Shown here: in pieces, positions 52,968 through 63,800 of the stretch
How the letters are laid out: every line of letters begins with the position of its first letter
Position numbering within the stretch: the first letter of the stretch is position 1
From: Butyricimonas paravirosa
Lineage (GTDB): Bacteria > Bacteroidota > Bacteroidia > Bacteroidales > Marinifilaceae
Reading direction: 5' to 3'
Assembly: GCF_032878955.1 (NCBI RefSeq)
Contig: NZ_CP043839.1
Coordinates: 1,550,001-1,614,000 of the forward strand
Length of the DNA stretch: 64,000 nucleotides
The notes under the pieces: model-generated
What the model was told of the DNA's origin: nothing
The model's database searches: none
What the model saw: only the letters and a program-made list of their open reading frames with translations
Made by a program: the position numbers and the translations under genes

Positions 52968-54068
52968 ATGAAACAGTTTATCGCTTTTGTCAAAAAAGAA
53001 TTCCACCATATCCTACGGGACCGACGCACCATGCTGATCCTTATCGGGATGCCTATCGTGCAGATCATCCTGTTCGGATTCGCCATATCCACGGAAGTAA
53101 GGAACGTGCAGACAGCCATTCTCACGTCGTCCGTAAACTCGGACACCCGCCATATTATCGATCGTCTGGATGCCAGCGAGTACTTCACCGTGAAATACGT
53201 CGTTCATACCAACGAGGAACTGAACCAGCTCTTCCGCAAAGGAAAGATCGAGCTGGGGATTGCCTTCCCCCGGGAACTGCAAAGGCAGCGATTCGATTCG
53301 GAAAGCATACAAATTATAGCCGATGCCACCGATCCCAATCTGGCAATCACCCGCGGTAGTTATGCCAACGGAATTATCGCCACAGCCGCGGCAGAACTCC
53401 GGCAAGCGGGCATCCAACACCCCTCGATTGTCATGCACACAAAATTGCTCTACAACCCGCAAATGCGAAGTGCCTATAACTTCGTACCGGGAGTCATGGG
53501 ACTGATTCTCATGCTGATTTGTGCCATGATGACTTCTATCTCTATTGTCCGGGAAAAGGAAACCGGGACGATGGAAATACTACTGGTCTCCCCCATGAAT
53601 TCCTTGTTTGTCATTCTCTCGAAAGCCGTACCTTATTTCGTACTTTCCATATTGAACCTGACAACCATTCTACTCCTGTCATTCTTCGTGCTGGATGTCC
53701 CGATCGCAGGAAGTCTCACGGCTCTGGTAGGTGTGTCACTCGTATTCATCTTTGTGTCGCTCGCCCTCGGATTGTTGATTTCCAACGTAACGCAGACACA
53801 AGTTGCCGCCATGCTGGCCTCCGGAATGGTGCTGATGCTCCCCACGATTATTCTATCGGGGATTATCTTCCCGATCGAGAGCATGCCCGGCATATTACAG
53901 GGTATTTCATGTTTCATCCCGGCACGCTGGTATGTCAGCATCGTCCGCAGAATCATGATCGAGGGAGTTCCATTCATGTACGTGTGGAAGGAAACCGCAA
54001 TACTACTTTTCATGGCCGTGGTACTCATCGGGATCACGACCCGAACATTCAAAAACCGTTTAGAGTAA
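52968..54068 (+). CDS. ABC-2 exporter permease (YbhS-type)
   Basis: 366 residues. One N-terminal helix (MLILIGMPIVQIILFGFAIS), a large periplasmic part up to about residue 170, then five helices (GLILMLICAMMTSISIVREKETGTMEILLVSP is the ABC-2 loop hallmark). It forms a heterodimeric pore with the following permease. The 5' end overlaps nothing; the gap to the next gene is 12 bases. Confidence 0.9.
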   Translation: MKQFIAFVKKEFHHILRDRRTMLILIGMPIVQIILFGFAISTEVRNVQTAILTSSVNSDTRHIIDRLDASEYFTVKYVVHTNEELNQLFRKGKIELGIAFPRELQRQRFDSESIQIIADATDPNLAITRGSYANGIIATAAAELRQAGIQHPSIVMHTKLLYNPQMRSAYNFVPGVMGLILMLICAMMTSISIVREKETGTMEILLVSPMNSLFVILSKAVPYFVLSILNLTTILLLSFFVLDVPIAGSLTALVGVSLVFIFVSLALGLLISNVTQTQVAAMLASGMVLMLPTIILSGIIFPIESMPGILQGISCFIPARWYVSIVRRIMIEGVPFMYVWKETAILLFMAVVLIGITTRTFKNRLE

Positions 54069-54080
54069 GGAGGAATAATC

Positions 54081-55142
54081 ATGATATTACGTTATCTGAT
54101 CGAAAAAGAATTCAAACAGTTAAAACGCAACAGTTTTCTACCCCGTCTTATCCTGATGTTTCCCGTTATGATGATGCTCGTCATGCCTTGGGCAGCTACG
54201 CTGGAAATTGAAGACCTGCGCATTGCTATTATAGACAACGACCACAGCCCCTCATCTCAAAGGCTGGTTCACCAAATCGAAGCATCACGCTATTTCCAGT
54301 TAACCGAAACCCCGGCAACCTATAAAGAGGGTATGGTTGCTATTGAAAAAGATGAGGCCGACATTATCCTGGAGATTCCGAGGGGGTTTGAGAAGGAACA
54401 AGCCAACGGACGCCCGGCATCAACACTCGTGGCAGTCAATGCCGTCAACGGGACCAAAGGCAGTTTGGGGAGTTCTTACCTCTCTCAGATATTGTCACCT
54501 CAAAGCATATCGACTTCCGTAAGATACCAGTTTAACCCGCATCTGAACTATAAAGTATTCATGGTTCCGGCACTCATGACCATGGTGCTAGTCATGCTCT
54601 GCGGCTTCCTTCCCGCCTTGAACGTGGTGGGAGAAAAGGAAGTCGGCACGATCGAGCAGATTAACGTGACTCCCGTCAGCCGTTTCGCATTCACGCTGTC
54701 CAAACTCATTCCCTATTGGCTGATCGGGTTTCTCGTGCTTAACTTGTGTATCGGTTTGGCCTGGCTTATATATGGGATTGTTCCCGTCGGTAGTCTGTTC
54801 ACCATCTATCTGGCAACACTGGTTTTCATTCTCGTTGTTTCGGGATTGGGGTTGATCATCTCTAACCATTCGGCCACCATGCAGCAAGCCATGTTTGTCA
54901 TGTGGTTCTGTATGCTGATTTTTATCTTGATGAGCGGTTTGTTCACCCCCATCAGTAGTATGCCAACGTGGGCGCAATGCATCACTTATGCCAATCCTCT
55001 ACGCTATTTCATGGAAATCATGCGTATGGTTTACCTGAAAGGAAGCGGCATCGGTGACATCATGTCCCAACTTTGCACGCTGGGAGCATTTGCCACCGGG
55101 TTATATTGCTGGGCGATTTATAGTTACAGGAAACAACAATAG
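54081..55142 (+). CDS. ABC-2 exporter permease (YbhR-type)
   Basis: 353 residues with the same layout as its partner: N-terminal helix (LILMFPVMMMLVMPWAATL), extracytoplasmic part, and five C-terminal helices with MLCGFLPALNVVGEKEVGTIEQINVTPVSR. It ends the operon. The exporter resembles E. coli YbhGFSR, which transports cephalosporins and dyes; the substrate here is unknown. Confidence 0.9.
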   Translation: MILRYLIEKEFKQLKRNSFLPRLILMFPVMMMLVMPWAATLEIEDLRIAIIDNDHSPSSQRLVHQIEASRYFQLTETPATYKEGMVAIEKDEADIILEIPRGFEKEQANGRPASTLVAVNAVNGTKGSLGSSYLSQILSPQSISTSVRYQFNPHLNYKVFMVPALMTMVLVMLCGFLPALNVVGEKEVGTIEQINVTPVSRFAFTLSKLIPYWLIGFLVLNLCIGLAWLIYGIVPVGSLFTIYLATLVFILVVSGLGLIISNHSATMQQAMFVMWFCMLIFILMSGLFTPISSMPTWAQCITYANPLRYFMEIMRMVYLKGSGIGDIMSQLCTLGAFATGLYCWAIYSYRKQQ

Positions 55143-55182
55143 TATGTTCCCGTAACCCGGCCTCGTATGGTTTTCCGATTGA

Positions 55183-56541
55183 TTAACACGAAGTCGCCAC
55201 GTTTACTACCATTCGATTTTTGTTCCGGGTGTATCGCATATACCAAATGCAAATCAGCAAGGACACGAAAGTCGAGATGGGCGGGGCGAATCCCATGATA
55301 AACAAGGAAGAGGGGTCGATCAGACTGAACAGATACGAAAGTGGTATTCGCACCAAAAAGGTGGCAATCAGGCTGTGAATCATCGGGAACACGGAATTTC
55401 CTTGTCCGCTGAAGTAGGAATTGATACAGAACACGAAACTCACCAGCACACAGTCAATACTATAACCGCGCAAATATTCCGCCGCCACGGCAACAACCGC
55501 CGGATCGTTCGTGAATATTCCCGTCAAGGTTTCCGGCAGGAATTGCGAGTATATGCAAACTGATAGCCCGAAGACCAATGCCATCCCGATACCCGAATAA
55601 AGACAACGATTCATACGAGAAATTAATTTTGCCCCGTAATTCTGTGCCGTCATCGTAGCTACCGCCGAGGATATGGCCATCGGGGGCAACATGGCAAATA
55701 CAATGATTTTCTCAACAACGCCTAAAGAGGCCGACGCAATCACTCCCATCTGGTTCACGATTACAGTGATCAAGAGAAAGGAGACATTAATCAAAGCATC
55801 TTGCAAAGCAATGGGAGCCCCCAAGGTCACGATCTTTTTCGAAAGAATACGATCCAAGCGAATATCATGTCTCGAGAACTCGAAACGAAAGCCTTTCCGG
55901 TAGAGGAACCATAACGCCGTGGCGAAACTGATTCCCTGTGACGAGATGGTCGCTATGGCAGCCCCCGCCGCCCGCATACCGCAATACCCGACCAGGATGA
56001 AATCAAGCACGATATTAATCACGCAGGCTAATCCCACGAAATAGAGGGGAGTTTTGGAATCGCCCAGTCCGCGGAGAATACCACAAATGACGTTATAGCC
56101 CATGATGAAAGGAATTCCAATGGAACAGATCAAAATGTAATGTTTCGTGTCACGCATCGCTTCCACGGGTGTATGCATTAGCGAAGCTATCGCTCCATGA
56201 CTCAGAGTCATAACCAATGTAAGCGATATACCCAACAAGGCAAACAACCAAATAGATGAACCGATTGTTGAGGCCACCTGTCGATCGTCCCTCGCTCCCG
56301 TGGCAATAGCAATCAACACCGTCGTCCCCGTCGTGAGCCCAAGAATGATTCCCGTGATGGTCTGCATCACCTGACTACCAATAGCAACTGCGGCAACGCT
56401 GGCCGCATCATCATATTGTCCCACGACAAATAAATCCGCACCACCATATAACGCTTGAAGAACATTCGCAATTAAAAACGGGACTGCAAACTGAAGTAAT
56501 ACCTTTGGCACCCGGCCTTGTGTCAAATCCAACTCTTTCAT
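55183..56541 (-). CDS. MATE family efflux transporter (NorM-like)
   Basis: 452 residues, twelve hydrophobic helices. The hallmark first helix is VLLQFAVPFLIANVLQALYGGADLFVVGQY, and the second half starts IALQDALINVSFLLITVIVNQMG. It differs clearly from the MATE at 26 kb and is likely from another subfamily. It converges with the exporter operon, 40 bases apart. Confidence 0.9.
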   Translation of the reverse strand: MKELDLTQGRVPKVLLQFAVPFLIANVLQALYGGADLFVVGQYDDAASVAAVAIGSQVMQTITGIILGLTTGTTVLIAIATGARDDRQVASTIGSSIWLFALLGISLTLVMTLSHGAIASLMHTPVEAMRDTKHYILICSIGIPFIMGYNVICGILRGLGDSKTPLYFVGLACVINIVLDFILVGYCGMRAAGAAIATISSQGISFATALWFLYRKGFRFEFSRHDIRLDRILSKKIVTLGAPIALQDALINVSFLLITVIVNQMGVIASASLGVVEKIIVFAMLPPMAISSAVATMTAQNYGAKLISRMNRCLYSGIGMALVFGLSVCIYSQFLPETLTGIFTNDPAVVAVAAEYLRGYSIDCVLVSFVFCINSYFSGQGNSVFPMIHSLIATFLVRIPLSYLFSLIDPSSLFIMGFAPPISTFVSLLICIWYMRYTRNKNRMVVNVATSC

Positions 56542-56656
56542 TTATCGTTCTCGCACTTTAAGAATCACGGCTCCCCGTGATCTGTTTTACAATATATTGC
56601 ACACCAAATGCAATTAGCGGGTGCAAATGTAGGACAAATAAGTCACGATAAAAAAT

Positions 56657-56844
56657 GAGGCTGTCCCAAAAGTCATTTTATCCTCAAAAAACTCCTCCGT
56701 CACTTCGTGCCACCTCCTCTATAAACAGAGGAGGAGCTGGTGACTCTTCCCGAAGAAAGGGAGTATTTCAACTCTCCCTCTGTTTATAGAGGGAGTACCC
56801 CGAAGGGGGGAGGGAGTTTGAAAAATAACTTTTTGGATAGCCCC
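56657..56844 (-). repeat. 188-base MITE-like repeat, copy 2 (inverted)
   Basis: The core is nearly identical to the copy at 39635-39821, but in the opposite orientation, including the two hairpins and the CCTTCGGGGTACTCCC block. The outer 20-25 bases are more diverged (GAGGCTGTCCCAAAAG at one end, GGGGCTATCCAAAAAG at the other). Confidence 0.8.
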
Positions 56845-56870
56845 ATTGCTACATTTTGATTTACTACTAC

Positions 56871-58481
56871 TTACCGTCGTTCACGATACACCACATCCCG
56901 AATCTTCGCAAAACCGCTATACTCGATCCTTTTCGTCACGCTGTTATTCACCCCATCCACCGGGTAAAATCCCAATCTACCACCATTGTTATCCGGAGCC
57001 GCAGCATTATAAGAGCCTACCATCAGTTCATACTGCCGGGCCATAAATTCCTCCGACTGGTTGTTCAGATCTTTCAATGAACATTGCCTGTACAGGTTAA
57101 ATTTCAGCATCGTAACCGTCTCGTTTTCCCCTAAAGCAATATTATTCACCGGGTAAGTCGTGTTTGTTCCCAAGTTATGCAGATATATCTTATTTCCCAC
57201 TGCATAGAACATATAAGGGAATTGAGAATGGAATGCAAAGAGCGTCGCCTTATCAAAATCGGGAGCATTCAAATCCTCGTACTTCGATTCCGGAACATAC
57301 CCGTTACCAGACATATTGATACCGTAAATACAACGTTTCCCCACAGCATCCTGTAAGATTGCGTATACCAATCCGTTGGAATAACGGGTACTCTCCATGT
57401 ACACCAAATCCATTCCCGTTTTAAATGTAAACAAAGCCCCATCCTTATCCCGGATAGGATTCAATACCTGCATCAAAAAATCTACATATCCTTGTTTCCA
57501 TCCCATAAAACGCTGGTTATCCACATCATAAAAAATAGCCGCTTTCCCATTTCCGGGACGAGCCATGCTCACCCCGATATACGGGGCAACCCGGTAAGTC
57601 GGTGCTTCTCCCCGGGCGGAAGTATTGATCGGTTTCTCGAAAGCAGCCCCGGGGGTACTCAATACCTGCGCGTAGGCATTTCCGGCATCCGTTACGCAAA
57701 GACAGGCCAATGCAGCCGAGGCATTACTACTATTCACCGTGTTATAATACACGACATGCTCATCGGCCGGAGGAATAATGAAATCCACGTTATTCATATT
57801 CCAAGATTCATCTGTCTTGAACGTTTCCTTGTTCAATTTATACGTTCCCTCTTCCGACATCACGTAGATCACGTCATCCGGATTCGCCAGTCGGGTTGGA
57901 TAGAAACCGATCCCTCTCGCGTGTTTCACCTCCGGGAATCCCAAGGGTGCCAACACATTGTAAGCCGGAATAACCCGTTCCGCAGAGATCACCGAAATCA
58001 TATCCATACGCACCCGTTCCTGTTCACCCTCGTTACACAACACCATCCATCCCTCGTAAGTCGGGGAAGACACTTTAATATCAAAAGTGGTCGACGTCTG
58101 TACCCCCGAACGCTTGTCTGTCACGGCAAACCACCCGACATACGTATCGGCCGCAAAAGCCGCCAGCGTGTCCAAATTTAAGGTTTTCGAAGGATTCAAA
58201 TCCACCCACTTCTGCCCGGCAACCATCGTTCCCCCGGATTTCTTCTCGATCTTATACGAGAACTCGAAATTGCCATTATCCTCCTTCACCTCTCCATCCA
58301 AAGAAGAGATCACTTTCGGGGTCACAATGATACGATCGGAATTCCCCAACACCTCGATCACCTCCGGGACATTCTCTATCGTTATATCCGCCATATCACG
58401 GTAATCATAGTTTCCCTTATCGTCAAAACAGCCACAAAGAGAAACACCAAACAAAAACAGTATCATACGATTTATTTTCAT
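56871..58481 (-). CDS. PKD-like family lipoprotein
   Basis: 536 residues with lipobox VSLCGC and a mature N terminus DDKGNYDYRDM, which is typical of the PKD-like (PF16407) family found next to SusC/SusD pairs. Residues 30-120 form the PKD-like part (EVLGNSDRIIVTPKV); the remainder is a beta-propeller-like region with repeating strands and Gly/Asp turns. It is probably a surface-exposed binding component of the uptake locus. It is last in the operon, 17 bases after the DUF4843 gene. Confidence 0.8.
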   Translation of the reverse strand: MKINRMILFLFGVSLCGCFDDKGNYDYRDMADITIENVPEVIEVLGNSDRIIVTPKVISSLDGEVKEDNGNFEFSYKIEKKSGGTMVAGQKWVDLNPSKTLNLDTLAAFAADTYVGWFAVTDKRSGVQTSTTFDIKVSSPTYEGWMVLCNEGEQERVRMDMISVISAERVIPAYNVLAPLGFPEVKHARGIGFYPTRLANPDDVIYVMSEEGTYKLNKETFKTDESWNMNNVDFIIPPADEHVVYYNTVNSSNASAALACLCVTDAGNAYAQVLSTPGAAFEKPINTSARGEAPTYRVAPYIGVSMARPGNGKAAIFYDVDNQRFMGWKQGYVDFLMQVLNPIRDKDGALFTFKTGMDLVYMESTRYSNGLVYAILQDAVGKRCIYGINMSGNGYVPESKYEDLNAPDFDKATLFAFHSQFPYMFYAVGNKIYLHNLGTNTTYPVNNIALGENETVTMLKFNLYRQCSLKDLNNQSEEFMARQYELMVGSYNAAAPDNNGGRLGFYPVDGVNNSVTKRIEYSGFAKIRDVVYRERR

Positions 58482-58498
58482 AACATCACTTTTTAATA

Positions 58499-59332
58499 TT
58501 ATTCATACCGGGAATAATCCACCGCGTAATCCGGGTGAAGCTGCATATATTTCCCATCCGAGTCCAGTACCGGAGTTCCGGCATCCGCCTGTTCCTGCAA
58601 ATACTTTTGAACCATCGTCGCGAAAAAACCACAACGCCCGTATATTATTTTGGCCCCGGTTCCTCCTGCACTATTCCAATCTGACATGGTAAAACCACAA
58701 ACCGTATTGATAAGCACGAACTTTTTAGGCGTCCACTCTCCGAAATAATCAGTTTCAATAATAGCTCTCCAATACCAAGGAATCGTGTACATTTCACTCA
58801 ACGTGAAAGAGAATGAATCCCCGTGAATCTGCACTCCCGTGGCCGTGTAGGCATTCATGTTCTTATACTCCGGGAAATAACACTTGAAATACTCGTTATC
58901 TTCCAAACGAAGAGCCAGACGGACCGATTTTTCCATTAAATCATCTGTCCGGAAGAAACGCACGTTGATATCCGCCTTACTTTCCCCGGCGGGAACCACC
59001 ACCGTGTCCACGTCAATCTCGTAATGCACTCCCTCTATGGCAGTCGTCCCCTCTTTATCCACGACCACTTTGAAAGGACGGTCATGATCGGCCACCTTCC
59101 CCATCGTCCGAACCGTGGCGTTAAGAATCACGTCTTTTACAGAAGCCTGAACCGAAGCGAAAGAAAAGTCCAGTGAATCAATATACACTTCCGTGTTCGT
59201 CCCGTAATACCCTTTTATCATTTGAAAATAGATCCCGGTATCATCCGTGGAGAATACCGAAATATCTTTCTTTTCACAAGCACTAAAAGCAATATTCAAG
59301 CTTAAAACAAACAATATCATTTTCCATTTCAT
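58499..59332 (-). CDS. DUF4843 family lipoprotein
   Basis: 277 residues with lipobox FSAC. The pattern agrees with DUF4843: TDDTGIYFQMIKG near the mature N terminus, FSFASVQASVKDVILNATVRTMGKVADHDRPFKVVVDKEGTTAIEGVHYE, and VRLALRLEDNEYF. This family occurs almost only in SusC/SusD loci of Bacteroidota and is assumed to help capture the ligand at the surface. It starts 11 bases after the SusD stop. Confidence 0.85.
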   Translation of the reverse strand: MKWKMILFVLSLNIAFSACEKKDISVFSTDDTGIYFQMIKGYYGTNTEVYIDSLDFSFASVQASVKDVILNATVRTMGKVADHDRPFKVVVDKEGTTAIEGVHYEIDVDTVVVPAGESKADINVRFFRTDDLMEKSVRLALRLEDNEYFKCYFPEYKNMNAYTATGVQIHGDSFSFTLSEMYTIPWYWRAIIETDYFGEWTPKKFVLINTVCGFTMSDWNSAGGTGAKIIYGRCGFFATMVQKYLQEQADAGTPVLDSDGKYMQLHPDYAVDYSRYE

Positions 59333-59343
59333 AACCTTACTAT

Positions 59344-60825
59344 TTAACGATTAGCGATTTCCCCGGAAGGTAATGGTAACACGTAACGCTCTTCCCGGGC
59401 TTCATAAGCATTTGCATCATTCCCGTTTTCATCGCTGAGGAGATGGGCATACAACCGTTTGTACATGAAGAATATCTGTCCTTCACCCATGAACTCCCGC
59501 AAATATTCCGTACGCAAACGCTTCATGAAATCTTCATCCGAAACCACGGTTAAGGTGCTCAAACCCCGGCGTTCCCGTATCTTATTCAACCAACCATATT
59601 TATCTGCCAGCACGGGTTCACACTCGGCCGCAATATAATACACCTCGCTCAACCGAATCAACGACATGAAAACAGCATAGAAATACTCGGACTCTCCCGC
59701 TTGAGTAGGTTTAGCAATCTCCTCGTACTTGATAAAGTCATACCCGCCCTCACTCTCGTTAGAGGCCGTGCGCCACCACGACTGGAAACGGTAATCCTGC
59801 GTTTCTTCCGCAAAAAGGTTCGTGTTCACGTAATTCTTTCGGGGATGCAGGTAATTCGTTCCCGCTTGTTCCGAACTGAAATAAGTAGTATGAATATCGG
59901 CCCGATCTTTTACATAGATTCCTGCCAGCACTTCCGTCGAGAACACCCGGTCCGGATTATCCTGATTCGCCAGCAGTTTATTGGGATCTACGGCCGGGAA
60001 ATGTTCATCCACCTTCGGATCCGTCAATAACTTACGAGCTACTGCCAAGGCTTTTGTATTTTCACCTGCATACAGGTACCCCCTCGCTTTCAATGCCAAC
60101 ACGGCATAATAATTCATCCGTAACTGGCGATAGCGCAGGTAAACATCCAAATCCCCCTCCTGCGACGCCATCGGTCCGTTTTCTATCACCGGGTCACTAT
60201 CCGCCAATAAACTCTCGGCCACATCCAAATCCCGTAGAATTTTTTCATGCATCACCGAATCGGCTGTCAATAAAGGTAAGGCTGACACTCTCGATGATTC
60301 GTTGTAAGGGATTGACTCCATCTCCGGATGAAGTTTGTAAACCGGACCGAACAAACGTAACATATCAAAATGCAAAAAGGCACGGAGAGCCAGCATTTCT
60401 CCTTTCAACATCCGGTATTCAGGAGGCAACAACACGCCATCACTCTTTTCAAGATTATCCAACACCACATTACAATTCAAAATCGTGTTGTAAGCCGCAG
60501 TCCACGTGTTCGATAATCCGGTCTGCACCGAAGTCTCCGTGTAATCGAAGGTACTCAACGCTGTCAAGTACGTGTTTGATTGTAACGGTGCGTACCGTTT
60601 CGAGATCACATCCACCAACTCGTAAGAAAGATTTTTCCCGTAAAGAGCCGTGGAGGCCACCTTGTTATATATCCCGTTTACCGCCGTGTAGAATCCTCCT
60701 CTCGTCGAAAACAACTGTTCCTCAGACTGTTTATCCTTGGGCTGAACATCCAGAAAATCCGAACATCCTACACCACAAACGAGTACAACCCCGATCCAAA
60801 TGATATTCCATAATTTCATAACCAT
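59344..60825 (-). CDS. RagB/SusD family nutrient uptake lipoprotein
   Basis: 493 residues from the ATG at 60825 (an ATG at 60819 is equally likely) with lipobox CGVGC. Mature start SDFLDVQPKDKQSEEQLFSTRGGFYTAVNGIYN is a SusD hallmark; TPR-like helices and the SusD-specific LRLSEVYYIAAECEP and RERRGLSTL motifs follow. It caps the SusC barrel and binds the substrate at the cell surface. It is located six bases after the SusC gene. Confidence 0.93.
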   Translation of the reverse strand: MVMKLWNIIWIGVVLVCGVGCSDFLDVQPKDKQSEEQLFSTRGGFYTAVNGIYNKVASTALYGKNLSYELVDVISKRYAPLQSNTYLTALSTFDYTETSVQTGLSNTWTAAYNTILNCNVVLDNLEKSDGVLLPPEYRMLKGEMLALRAFLHFDMLRLFGPVYKLHPEMESIPYNESSRVSALPLLTADSVMHEKILRDLDVAESLLADSDPVIENGPMASQEGDLDVYLRYRQLRMNYYAVLALKARGYLYAGENTKALAVARKLLTDPKVDEHFPAVDPNKLLANQDNPDRVFSTEVLAGIYVKDRADIHTTYFSSEQAGTNYLHPRKNYVNTNLFAEETQDYRFQSWWRTASNESEGGYDFIKYEEIAKPTQAGESEYFYAVFMSLIRLSEVYYIAAECEPVLADKYGWLNKIRERRGLSTLTVVSDEDFMKRLRTEYLREFMGEGQIFFMYKRLYAHLLSDENGNDANAYEAREERYVLPLPSGEIANR

Positions 60826-60831
60826 TCATCT

Positions 60832-63800
60832 TTAAAAATTAAACGAAAGCCCTGCCTCCATACTCCGGGCAAAAGGATAGGCAATTCCTCGCTCGGACCG
60901 AATCGTCGATGCCCGGAACACGTCACGCATGGATGCTTGAATCTTCAAACTACTTAACCCTATTTTTTTGATCCATCCGTCATAGAACTCGTATCCCACG
61001 TAAATGGATTCCAAGGTTAACACGTTCTCTTCCTGCACGAAACGGGAAGACATCGGGGTCGTCTCCGCACTGGCAATATCCTTGAAATGCACGATATCCC
61101 CCACTTCCTGCCAACGCTCGTACAACGCCCGCTTATCCTGATTCTTATTCAGATCATTTCTCGAAATATTTTCCACCTTGTTATAAAGAGCCTCGTTAAA
61201 CACGTCCGCCCCCATCTGGTAACGGAAATTCAAACTCACGGAGAATCCTTTCCAGTTCAACGATGAACCGATTACACCCTCCACGTCCGGACGGGTATTC
61301 CCGCAAATCACCTCGTCATCATACGAGAAATCGTACGTGTAACTCCCGTCCTTGGCATAGAACAATTCCTTCCCGTTCGAAGGATCAATCCCTGCGGACC
61401 TTACCGCCCAAATGTCATCCGGGTCTGCCCCATCATAATACCTCACCGTGTTTTCTCCCTTTCCACTGGCGTTCAACGTGGAGAGCTTGTTCCCGATCTT
61501 GTCAATCCGGGTTTTCTGAGTTCGCACGTTCGCCCGCACCATCCACGAGAAACGCTTTTCGAAATTCTGGAAAATATAATAGGATACCGATGCCGTCAAT
61601 CCCTGTGACACCTGTTCTCCCGCGTTAGTCATGTAAGTAGATGTCCCGGAAGAAAGCGGTGTACTTACCTTGATCAACAACGGGTCGGTCACCTTGTAAT
61701 AGTAATCCGCCGTCAACGAAAAGCGTTTATTAAACAGCGTCACGTCCAAACCGATATTCTTATCCACCGTGATCTGCCATTCCAAATCGGGGTTTCCGAT
61801 CTGCGACAATTCCGCCCCAATTCCGAAATAGTTCATGGAGCCAAACTGGAACGAGTAAGTCAACAAGGATTGCGCGGAGTCAAAACTCTGGTTCCCCGGA
61901 TTTCCTATCGAGGCCCGCAGTTTCAATATATTAATCCATGCCACGTGATCCATGATAAACTTCTCCTTGTGCAAGTTCCAGCCCAACCCGACCGACCACG
62001 TCGTGTTGTATCTCCGGGAAGTACCGAAAACCGATGAACCACTCGTCCGCAAACTGAAATCCATCAAGTAACGATCGTCAAAAGAATACCCCGCATTGAA
62101 ATAACCGTTCACGGAACGGGAAACCGACTCGTAATATGCAGGAGTCCCGTATTCCGGGTAACCGTTCGAAAAAGAGGGGTAAGAAAAATCTCCATCCGGG
62201 AATCCTACCGCAGAATACCCCTGTGTAAGCGATTTATTGCTGGAAATATTTCCCCCGGCAACCAAATTAATCCGGTGTTTTCCCAGTACTTTCGCATACG
62301 TGACACTTAACTCCGCCTCAACCTGATTTGTTCGGACGTTATTTGAATGAAACTCTCCCTTTTTAGTAGTTTCCACGTTCTCATATCGGGTGTCATTCCG
62401 GGAATAAAACTTCTCCGTGTCATCATTCCCGTAAGTCAATCCCAACCGGGCACGTACCCGCCATTCAGTTGTGGGGAAATATTCCGCCATGAAATAATTG
62501 CTCAACAAGAGATTACTCCCCTTATCCCGACTATTTTGGCTCGCGTTCCACAGCGGGTTCGAAGCTTTGAAGTAATCATTATATTCCAACCATTTATCCA
62601 CCGTTCCCTCGTCATTATATTTCTTGTAATAAGGATTCGCAGCAGCATACGCGCTGAATGCCACGATCGGGTTCTTGAAATGAGTTGAGGTCAACGAGAA
62701 TTTGTTCGAGAACTGGAATTTCGACATCCGGTAAATCAAGTCGATATTGCCACTGACCACATCCCGCTCCGACTTTTCCATCACCCCGGAAATCCCGTTA
62801 TACCCCGCTCCTAAACCGAACAGGAAATTCCCTTCACCTCCCTGCACGTAGAGTGAATGTTTCTGGTTCACTCCCACACGTAAAGGTTCTGCCAACCAGT
62901 ACGTGTTTACACCGCTTTCGATTCCCTTCAATTTCTCGTTATACAAACGGGTCAATTCCACCTCGTTCGTCGTGGACCAAGTCGTAGGGTCGTACCTTCC
63001 TGCCAATCGTTCAAATTCCAGTTTTTCCCTTGAATTCATCAAGTTATAACTCGATAAATCGGGCATCGAGAGATTCATATTTCCGGTATAGCTCACCTGT
63101 AACTTCCCCGCTTCCGGTTTCACCGTTTCCACCACGATCACCCCGTTAGCCGCCTTTGAACCGTAAATTGCCGTGGAGGCCGCGTCTTTCAAGATCGTGA
63201 TCGACGCCACCCGGTTTATATCCAGATCATTAATCGCTGCCAACGTTGACTCGAAACCATCCAGGATAAACAACGGCTGGTTCGGGTCGGCATCCAGCTC
63301 GTCCCGTAATCCCAACATGCTCGACTTCCCCCGGATTTCCATGTTCGGCAAGCGGTTCGGGTCAGAACCGAACTGGTTATCCTCGATAATGGCGAAAGCC
63401 GGGTCCAAAGTCTTCAAGCTTTGCAGGACATTCTGCGTACCCATCGTTTTCAACTCGGCAGCCGAGTAAGTGGCAGCCGATCCCGTGAAACTTTCCTTCT
63501 TACGAGTGAAGATACCCGTCACCACCACGTCTTCCAGTTTCACGTCCTCTTCCCGCAGCACGATCGTCAACTCCTTTTGTTCCGCCCCCACCTTCAACCG
63601 GGGAATCTTCACGATCTCGGTCTTCATCCCGATAAAGGAAACTACCAGCGTGGCCGTGTCAGCCGGGATCAACAACTTGAATTTCCCGTCCACGTCCGTG
63701 GCCGTTCCCATCGACGTTCCCCCCAAACGTACCGAGACTCCTGGTATCGGTAGCTTCTTCTCGTCCACCACTTTTCCCCTCACTTCCCGGCTCGCCACAC

